In this document: positions 1-10,000 of the stretch, one piece after another
How the letters are laid out: each line of letters opens with the position of its first letter
Position numbering within the stretch: position 1 is the stretch's first letter
Assembly (NCBI RefSeq): GCF_001949145.1
Contig: NW_019091403.1
Location: forward strand, 967,391 to 982,562
DNA: 15,172 bases
DNA from: Acanthaster planci
Taxonomy: Eukaryota; Echinodermata; Asteroidea; Valvatida; Acanthasteridae
Reading direction: 5' to 3'
Notes under the pieces: generated by a model
The model's input: only the letters and a program-made list of their open reading frames with translations
The model's database searches: none
What the model was told of the DNA's origin: nothing
Program-made: the position numbers and the translations under genes

Positions 1-967
1 TCTCTGTCAGCAATTTTATAAATGGAAATAAGGTATGTATGTTTAATTAAAAAAATTTACCAATTTCCAAGTGAATTGATGTTTGAGGTTTTAAGTAAGA
101 CAAGGAAATAGAATATATCGCTGAACGGAGTTTCATGAGATCAATTACTTAGCAATTTGTGCTTATATCTGACAGGTGGCAACGAGTTCAGGAACCGCAC
201 CCTTGCAGGTTGATGGTTCATTTAATCTTTGCGTTATTTGCTGCTAATGCCAATATCATTAATAAGCCTTTACTTCTGAATTCAGCTGCTCATTGCTACC
301 ATAGCCAGGTGCAGAATCTGGAATGGGGAAAGAGATTTAGGGCAGGGGTCCATTTGATTGGTCCTTCCCCCTTTCCCCGCTCGTATCAGGATTTGTCCGG
401 AAGGCTCTTTTCATTTCCTGAGTGAAGTGTTGTACAAATGCAGACCCATCCATAGGGCTAAATTTCACTCTCTTAGTCCATTAAGTTAAGTATTTCTGAA
501 AATACTTAATTTGTCTTTCAAGTAATGCTCTTGCATTTAGAATGGACTTGCATGTAGAAATGCCTTTTTCCTTTTTCATTTGTTTGTCTTGATCTCATTC
601 TCATCTGTCACTACTTGTATACCTACGCAGTCTCTCCATGGCATCAAATCAATCTTTGTTTCACATATTGCACTCTACCCATTTTCAAGTTCGTTTTCAA
701 CATTATCCACTTCACAGAAATTCCGTTTCTTAAGATGTGTTTCTTCAGTTTCATCTTATTGATGATTTGTCAAAGTGCAAATGAAAAATCTTAAGACACA
801 AATCAATAAAAGAGTTATAGATGGTGGGATTGCAGTTGGCATATCCCTGAAGGTCTTCATTCCTCCGATTGATGGAAAAATGGGAATTTTTTAGGTTTGA
901 TACCATCAGCTCTGACGTAAGAGGAAGAAGTGTTTTGAGATTTTATTCTCTCTCTTGTTTCTTTCAG
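1..967. other. probable upstream intron
   Basis: This 967-base AT-rich stretch ends in a pyrimidine tract and 'tttcag' at 962-967, the acceptor of exon 1. Short open frames at 159-425 and 580-762 have no recognisable protein content. One candidate 33-base micro-exon (176-208) with AG/GT borders is discussed in the findings. No start codon context or promoter can be claimed. Because exon 1 opens with the last base of a split codon, an upstream exon must exist. Confidence 0.6.
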
Positions 968-1071
968 GGAGTTTCTTGAGCTGGACAACGACAAAGATAT
1001 TGGCCTGAAACCGGCGTCTGGGCTGAAACTGTCCAAGTTGAAACTAGAAGAGATAAAACCACCTGTTAAGA
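968..1071 (+). CDS. CFAP47: CFAP47 exon 1 of window: charged linker
   Basis: Residues 1-34. It begins EFLELDNDKDIGLKPASG and is rich in Lys, Glu and Leu, so it looks like a linker between domains. The acceptor is tttcag at 962-967 after a strong pyrimidine tract; the donor is gtgagc at 1072. The exon enters with one base of a split codon and leaves with one base (A), which joins CA of exon 2 to make Thr. The frame is set by that clean join. No domain is recognised. Confidence 0.65.
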
Positions 1072-4000
1072 GTGAGCTTGTAGCCTGAGATTTGAAAAAA
1101 AATAGTTCACATCTGTACTTAGATTCAGAGATTTGACTTCATAAATTGTCTGGCTAAACTGTTTCTGCATGTGTTATGCGTTTGACAGCACCAAGTCCAC
1201 GAGACAAATCTCGTCGCATGCTGAGCTCCAAGCAACTTGCTGAGAAGGAGCTGAGCTCCACATCTCGTCCCTTCAGCCGTGGACTGAATGCTGTGCCCAT
1301 GACCCCCCAGGAGAAGGCTGATTGTAAGAAGATCTTAACCCCACAACAGCTGCATCAAGTGGTCATTGGTAAGCTATCAGTTACTCGTGCATGTCTGTCT
1401 TTTAACTTGCGGTCAGTGTCCATAGAGGTTAAAGACCATGATCCAGAAATGTTTAGTATGAAGATTATTTGACAAAGCTTGTTTTATTTATCGTCATGTG
1501 TCCGGCCAAAGGTCGTAAGCGTACTTATGTGCTTTTGCCCTTGAGCATGATCACAGTAGAAAAAATGTTCCCGGTAAAAGGGTGTAAGAAACACACTCTC
1601 TTTATTTAGTAAAAACGGAGAGAATTTACCATAAAATCGACACAGGCTTTGCAAAAAGCAACCTTTGACCAACTTATCAAACCACTTGGGAAATTGTTTT
1701 GTAACTATTTGCAAAGAAATCTTTATATTTCATTAAAATAAAACAATTGCATACATATGTCCTTGTGCCAGGGAAAATTTTGGTAGCAATTATACATCCC
1801 GGCAAAAGGTCGGGGCACAGGATAGTATATTGTCCAACATAGTGGCAGCTCCTTCTTATTTAAGATAGTTCCAAGTTGCCACTGTGATAAGTTGTAGCTG
1901 ATCGCCATGCTTTTGTAAAATAATATACAGGTCCACCAACCATAGACTTTGGCCAGGTGTGCCTCAAGTCAACAAGCGTACAGAAGCTCAACATCATCAA
2001 CAATCTAGATCAGTTCATCCACGTTGAAGTTGATGTAAGTACATACAGCAAAGCTTTTGAGCTTAAAAATTAGTTGGCTAAGTCCCCTGAATTAGATAAC
2101 TTGAAACTGAATTTTACTTCCATTTTTCTGTTTTTACTTGACTGATTTTCTTTCTCTTTTAAAGTTCTGTTTTTATTGTTTACATCCTTGAAAAAGAAAG
2201 TAGAAAGAATGACTTGTGATTGAATTTGATGGAGGCACAGAGATAAAGAGAACTGCTAGCATTGGAACATTTGGCCTTGATTTCCTAGATTGATTGTCGT
2301 GAGTTGCGACAGACCAGTCCCCTGTCTCAAGTTGTCCCTCCCAACTGCAAGGCAGCGCTTCCACTCATCTTTGAGTCCAACACCAAGGGACGTTTCCAGA
2401 GGTAAGTACTTTGAACATGTTTAAAGTTTGTTTTGTGCTTCTTCATCAGGAGGTTTCAGTCTTGACACTGAAAATAAATGTCAACTTTATAGAAATCTTG
2501 CAACCTTTGAAAACAAGGACATGTATCAGGGTTCATTCAAAGCTAATGTAGCGCTTTTATATTGTATTTTCTTTCTGATTATCTCGTAATAAATCAGGTA
2601 AATTTTTCATCATAATTTATTTATGTTAATACCAAAACTAACTGGTCCAAGTTTTTTATGAGAGCCATTTTTTCTTGACCTGATTTGGCAGCGAAGTTTA
2701 GTAGTGTCTAAGTATTTTTGCAAGTGAGTTGACATTGTCATAAGTCATTGTTATTTCTCGTAATGCTGTGTTATCCGTACTTGTCTGTAGGAATGTGACT
2801 TACACAGTCAACAAAGCCAACAAGGAACATGTAATAGTTTATGCTGATGTCGTAGCAGTGGCATTGGAGTTGTCTACAGAGAGGCTAGAACTCAGGCCTA
2901 CACCAGGAATGCCAGCAGAAGCAGGTGAGACAACTATTATCTACTGACCAAACCCAGTCAATTAGGACTTGTCGAAAAGTGCTTATTACTTATCCAACTC
3001 AATGATTTCAGACTAGAGCCATCTGTAATTAATGTCCTCAGTTGTTACAGGCCTAATACAGTTGTATCAGATTGGAATTCATCAGCCAACCCTGAATTGC
3101 TATTAAAAGGCATCTACACCGCTAAGTAGGAGGTTATGGGTTAGAGTCCCACCTCAGCTAGCTTGTCATTGCTTTTTCCACTAGCCTTTAGAAACTGATG
3201 TGAATACATTACCTGTTACATTACATTCATAAATGGAAAAGCGTTGTGTTCAATGCAGTAGAGTTGCTAAGCCAAGAAAAATGCTCAGCAAAATCCGGTT
3301 ACCGGCCTACACATGATGCGCTTCATGTGTCTTGAAACCGGTTCTCTGCTGACTATTGTTGTACACTTCAATTCCTGCTCAACATTTCCTACTTAGCAAC
3401 TCTATAAATGGTGTCCTGATAGCATTGTCATTTGTCTATACCTAGGCTTGAGGGACATCATCACGCTGCGGAATTCCCGTAACTATCCAGCAGAGTTCAC
3501 ATGGCAACCCATCCTGGGCGAGAGGGGCACAGCGTTCTCCATCAGACCCGCCTCTGGTATGTCCAACCCATGACTCAAGCTCACTTCAGTTCAAGCCAAC
3601 TTAAACATGAAATTGGCAGCCTGTGGTTACACAATAAAAAAAATGCAATGGCAAAGTGGCCTGAATGGAAATTAATGCATGATGTAAATGAGTAATTACT
3701 GAAACTGAAAAGTCTTAATAAAAAGAGGTTAATCAATTAAGAGATGGAAAATGATATCAGATAACAGACTAGAAAAAACCCCTGTCCACACCTTCAAGAA
3801 CAACTCAGCTGTTTGCCGGTAACACCTTGGAAAATGTACAAGCCTCAAGTCAGTTGTTTAATGTAATTGTTGTTTCAGGCACTGTGGACCCTCAGAAGGA
3901 CTTGGAGTGTGAAGTGGTATTCCATCCGTCCTACCACGCTCCAGAGGACGGAGAGTTTGCTCTGAAAGTCCATGGCGGAGACACGCTTAAACTCAAATGC

Positions 4001-7000
4001 TTTGCTGATGTAAGTTCAGTCAGTGAGATGGATTTTATGGACAATCAGTGTTTTTATTGGCATTTCGCTTTCTGAGGAGATCTTGCCATTCCTTCACAAA
4101 AATTCTTACAGTTTTGTGTTTGGAGAAGTTTTATCAATGTCCATATTTAGTCTGCTTGAGTCGTGTAAAGAGACTAAGAATATGCAAACTTGTAATCAAA
4201 CTATTTGGGTATTGAAGTTAAAATTTTAGTGAAAAAAGCCTGTTTTTAGAATGTTTTTGAAATGTGTGCAGACTTGGATGTTTTTAAGAGATGTTTCAAC
4301 AGTTTCAGACTGGATTTTGTGATTATGTTTTTGGTTTATGTAGCTTGGTCCCACTCAGGTGATGTTCATGGAGAGACGTGTACTGTTTGGTCAGGTCCCT
4401 CTTCATCTGACCACCTCTAGGTCAGCTGTACTGCAGAATGCCAGCCAGAACCATGCTTACTTCCAGGTACCACACCATGTCATTATCCCCAGCATGTGTC
4501 TAATATTTCACTATTAAACCAGTGTTCTGCTGTATAGTGAAAAACGTTAGCATACTTTCTGTTTGGCGTATATCTTTACCAGTCCATGGAATACTGAGCA
4601 GTTGTCAGCAAAACTGTGCTTTCATGGTAGCTTTTTAGATGTATGCCAAGAAAAAGGCAAGCCGGATATCTAACAGAGAACTGTTGTGTCATGAACGCGC
4701 CTCTGGGAATTTAACTCGCGGTGATTTGACCCAATTTCTTCAAATCTTCTCCTGTCTCGTAGGTAGTGGATCCCAGCCCAGTGCCCGGCTTGACAGTCTC
4801 TCCAGTCCAGGGCGTGGTCCCGGTGGGTGGCACTACTGAGCTGGGTATCTACCTTACCCCGGGAGCCGTCATGAAGTTTGACACCCGGCTTGAGGTGGCT
4901 ATCAGAGGCTGGAAGACAATCGAGCTAAGGATGGGAGGCACTGTGGAACCTCCCATGGTAGACATTGATGTGGTAAGTCTGAAATCTGCCATTACTTATA
5001 AGTATTCCATCCATCTCTTCACTACCGATCGCTTCCATGTGTCAGTTAGGCCGTGTCCAAATTACTTAGCTGCAGCTAGAAATTACTCACTAGTCACTGG
5101 TAGTGGCCCTGGCCAGTTCCCAGTGAGTAATGTGTAATTTCATGCCATGGTCAAGTGATTTGGATGCAGCCTAATAGTTGTCTCTATAGTCATTCCTACC
5201 AGCGGGAGCTTTTATCTGATTCCTGTACCCCAACACATGCTCTTGAGCATCGTCAGTAACATGGTACCAGGCTACAAAGGCTTTGAAGTCAATGTGATAT
5301 TTGTCATTTATAAAGTAATCGCGGTTGTGATTATGCTTTGGAGTAAGAAAACTCTCATCTTTTTTTTTCAGCCGACATTCCAACTTGGTGGCGTCTACTG
5401 TGCATCCAGTCTGACAGTGCCCTTCAAACTCATCAACAAAGCCAGGACTAGAGCCAAGGTGGTCTTTGATCTCTCACGTTACCGAGACTTCTCTCTGAAG
5501 TTTGACGCTGACGTCATGGAAGGTAACGAAGCCGCTTTTCCTTGTTCCCAAATTGACTTCTTCATTTCTGTATGACATAATGCAGTCAACCTCTAATCTA
5601 TGTAAAATTGTTTGTTATCTTTTCGTGCTTAGAATCGGAGGATACTATGAACCCAGGTGTTTACAAGGTGACTGTGGGCGGCATGCAGACTATCCAGTGT
5701 CAACTAAACTTCCAACCCACTGAGGTCGCATCTTACGACTTCACCATGCCAGTCTCCATCAACCAGACCGATGCCCCCACTCCAGAATCCACACCCTTCC
5801 CGCCCACTCCTGCCCCCTCCACCAAGAGCATTAACCACATCATCACCCCACGGCCCGTTGTGGTCACTGTGGCAACCCCGCGTCGTCGCATCGTCGCCAC
5901 GGCACTGCGTCAACCCCTGCAGCTGTCGCATGCCAACTTGGATTTCTCCCTGCCGTCCGGGTACCTGGACTTTGGAGTCGCCGGCTCCCCGTCTCAGACA
6001 CAGGGGACATTGCTGGTTAACAACAGCTACAAAAACTTGAAGTGGAGTCTGGACTTGAGGAGCTGCGGTAAAGCCATGGAAGAAGGCATCTTCAGATTCC
6101 TGATGCCTAACGGCATGCCATTCCTGTCCCTTAAAGAAGGCGGAGGAAGTGTCAAAGACACCTTAGCACCAGGGGAAACTTACCCCCTTGGTGTCATGTT
6201 CTGTCCAGGTTAGTAAAACCCTCTCCTCTGTAATATTTCTAAGATGCTGATTAAATATGTCTCATGTAAATTGAGATTTCTCCATTCAAAGTGCATTTTA
6301 ATTCAGATTATGATTTGATTGTGATTTTGCTCTTATCTTTTTCCGTCCACACAGACGAGCCTGGAGAATTTCATGCCAAAGTTCCCATCATCCTCAACGA
6401 AGATGAATCCCGACCCTACCTCCACATCAACCTCTATGGCGTCCTCAAGTCACCGCAGTTGACCTTTGACCCCTTAGCTATTGTCCTGACCCCAGTTCCC
6501 TTGGCCACGAAGGTGTCGGCTGACTTCACCATCCAAGCGGCCGGCTTCAGAAAGTAAGAACTCTTGACATTGTTATGACTTGTCCAGAATAGACAGCTAT
6601 GGGTGTATGTAATTAAATCTGTGATGATGGTCAAAGTTTTGCCGTAGACCATCGACAAATGTTGAAAACATCTTGTATAAATTGGAAATTTTGTGTGATT
6701 TAGGGAGACAGTTATTGATGTTGAGCTGCCTGATGTTGAACTGGACGATGGCAGTAAGATGTCTGTTCTAAGCGTGACTTTCCCCGATGGCCAGAAGATC
6801 CAACCTTGCTGTGGGGATGAAGGAGACGAGGAACCCTTCATCTTGAAGTGTAAAGTCACCTTCTGCTCCCCTAGACCGGTGTCCTTCACCCAGCCGGTCA
6901 AGTTTGTCGACACCCAGGGGAACAGGTAGGTGATCGTAACACTCTGGATCCCAGTCAGAGACTTGTTGTGGGACATCAGTGTTGATTCGAGCTTTGATGA

Positions 7001-10000
7001 TCTCTGCTGGGGTCAAGTTAATTGAAAAGTTTATGTGCCATGTGCATGCAGCATTCGTGATCAGTTTGAAACTAAACTTAGCATCTGTAAACGTAACCCT
7101 AAAATTCCTTTCAAATCCACTGAGAGGTTTTGGAGGGTTTCACAGGATTGAGAATAGCAAAGCCTAACCACTATTACCTCACATGGGACTTGATGCCCTT
7201 GAAATTTACTGTAACGAAAGTGCAAATTTCAGGAAGGATCCTCATAGATGTGGAAAGGGCTTAAATAGGGGTAAAGAGTCACCAAGGTTGCTTCATCATT
7301 AGAATTTAAACCAGATACTTTGCATTCTGACTCAAGAAGTACATTTTCTCATGAAAACTTCTCCCCTCTTCTAGTTTTTCCATTCCAGTGACAGCCACAG
7401 CCGACAATTGTCTCTTGACGGCCTATCCCTTCGTAGCCCAGCACCGCACCGACTTCCAGATTGTCACAGAGCAGGGTCAGACCCTGCGAGGTCGCCATTC
7501 CACGGCAAACTCCAAAGAGAGTCTGGGGAACGTAGGGGAAGCCGTCATGATCCCCGTTGAGTCGCCTAGCAGACCCTCAACCCAGAGGAGCTCAGCGAGC
7601 ACAAGCTCAAGGTTTGGAGCGACCACGTCAACTTACGAAGAATCAACCGAGAGCATCACAGGTTAGATGAGGATGGCTTGAAATTTACCAAATTGGTTCT
7701 GATGACATCATTGCCTGCTTTAATAAAGAGAAAATTAAATCAAAAACTCTCCAACTTTGTTTAACTTTAAAATACCTTATTTTTGGTGAATTTTTATTAC
7801 AATTTGTGGAAATCTTTATTTAACCATTTAATTATTGATTGACAAATGCATGAAATAGGAAGGTTTGACATACTGGTTCTTTAGCTGGATGTTGTCAACG
7901 TGTAACCCCCTGTAGTAGTGAATAGAAGTATGCATACGTTGCAAGAAATTCAGAACATGAAAGTGACAAGCAGTTTTGTTTGTATTAAAATGTGAATTTG
8001 TTCAAAAATACTGGCATGACAGAATTTTCTTGTGTATAGTTCACGTTTGAATCTGCTTTTCGTGAAATGTGGTGTCCGATTTGACCTTGGCAGAGTCCAC
8101 CTATCGCAGTACCCCCCGTGATGGTGCCGTCAACCGTGCGGTAGCCGACCGCTCCATCATCGATCCAGAGAGCCGGCTTGGTCTAGCTTCTCGATCCTTG
8201 GGTTCGGCTGCCTTCCCTAATGAAGACACAGAGGAAGGGGTGTTCCACCAGGAAGTCCTGATGGCTGTACAGAGATGGATTACGCTGCATGGATGGTCCG
8301 GGGGCCCCAACCCAGTCTCTATGCCGGAGGGACTCAGGAGGTGGGAAAGTTGAACTGATATCGTTACTTACATTGGGATGAGCAACCATCTTGAAGCCTT
8401 CAAATCTTTGACCTAAAGGTTGACTTTAGCCTTGAAGTATACATTACACACTGCAGTGGCTGTTCACGTAGTTTCAGGTATTCCAACGTTTTGACCTTGA
8501 CTCCTTAAAGGTCATTATGACAACAGTGACCCTGCTGTTCATCAACTCTTGATCTGGTATCTGTATCATATTGAGGCTAAGTTTGAATTAGGATTGCTTT
8601 TTAAAGTCACGATCTGTAGATGCAACTTCTTATGCAAGGAAACAGAGGATATTGCAAAAGTAATGTACGTGTTGAACAGAAAGCAGCTGATTCAGGTCAT
8701 AGTAGACTGTGAGAGTTTTGACAATTTGTTTTTTCAGTCAAATCTCTCTCATTGTTAAAAAGTTACTACCTTCATAACCTGTTTTGATCAATTTTTATGC
8801 AAGTGTTGCAAACTATGTGGAAAAGCAAACTGAATTTGGTCAAATTTTTTTCGTCATTGAAGTGGAGTTGCCAAGAACTCAGCCCCCGAGAAAGCCCGTG
8901 ACAAAGCCTCCCATGGAAGCCCTGCCACCAATAACTCCAAGAGTAGTCGCTGCAAGACCATCTATGACCTGATGGCTCACATGAGTGGTCGTCTGGTGCC
9001 TGGAATCCCCATCAACCAAGCTCTGCCTGCAGACCCTACTGAGAGGGTCCTGCAGCTTCACTGGCAACACTCTACGCTGCTGACTTTCTTGAGGTATCAA
9101 AAATCATCTCAATCTAATAATTGATCAGTGAATTATTTGCCAGAAGTCACAGTTAGGCTGACAGTGGTGTATTGTAATAATGAGTGGGTTCTAGTGAAGA
9201 CAAAAATCCAGAAAACTTATGTAGTGTAATTTGACAACCAGAATTGGAAGCCATTGCTATGGAGGCACAGTGCTCGTGGACAGGTGGTACAAAGATGTTA
9301 CATGCCTCTTCAACCAATAGGGTGTTGTGATTTGTCACAAGCATGCCCCCATCGAGCCTAAGAACTCACCTGGGAGTGTGTTACCCAGCAGTTATGGCAT
9401 CTCCTTGGATAAGTCTAAAGAGCTTCTTTATTGATCTCTGTACGAATTGCAACTTGCAGGAGCCAAGGTGCATCTATCGCCAACATCAAGCCAGAGTACC
9501 TGTTTGAACCCCAAGATTACCAGCGTTGGGTCAAGCTGCAGGAGCAGATCCGAGAGAGGAAGAAGGCTCAGCAGCAAGGCAAGAGCACTGTGGCCATCCG
9601 CATCCAGGAGGCACCTCTGGATGAGATCCTCTTTGAGTCTGTCTCCAAGAGGGCCTGGACCGATCTGCTGCTCCAGACACTGAAGGTGAGATGTTCTCGG
9701 GATTAGAAGCAAGTTGATTGGGAAAGGACAGACTTTCTTCAACCCAGAGGAACTCTTTGCTGGTTGCTTCTAAAAATTGTCACCAGAAAAGTCTTGGGCA
9801 GACGATCTCATGATTGACTTTGAATAGTTCTTTGACAGTGTCTTAAGCAGGCTGCTCTACTTTCTCCCTAAAATCTGATGCTGCTTTGATCAACGAAGAG
9901 TCCATCTTTGAATTGGTTTAGAGCAAGCTACTTTGAACTCTTGATGCAAGATGGGGCTTTCCTTTGAAGAAATTGGAAGTCAACAAAACATGATTGCAGC

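Larger units (their letters stand above)
2925..3445. other. intron 5 with foldback repeat and tRNA-like relic
   Basis: This 521-base intron holds a B-box-like relic around 3132-3153 and a 148-base imperfect foldback at 3258-3405 (listed separately). It ends in 'tatacctag' before exon 6. No coding content was seen. Confidence 0.75.

Noticed and set aside
159-425. Open frame of 88 codons as an upstream exon
   Set aside because: No domain or family resemblance and no acceptor/donor pair spanning it. Only the 33-base sub-block was retained as a low-confidence idea.
3080-3160. Functional tRNA gene
   Set aside because: Only a T-arm-like segment is visible. The B box has a mismatch, no acceptor stem pairs, and no A box is clear.
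6434-6976. Minus-strand open frame of 180 codons
   Set aside because: It lies over exons 12 and 13 and intron 12. The plus-strand exons have clear Ig-like content and correct splice phases, so this is a shadow frame.
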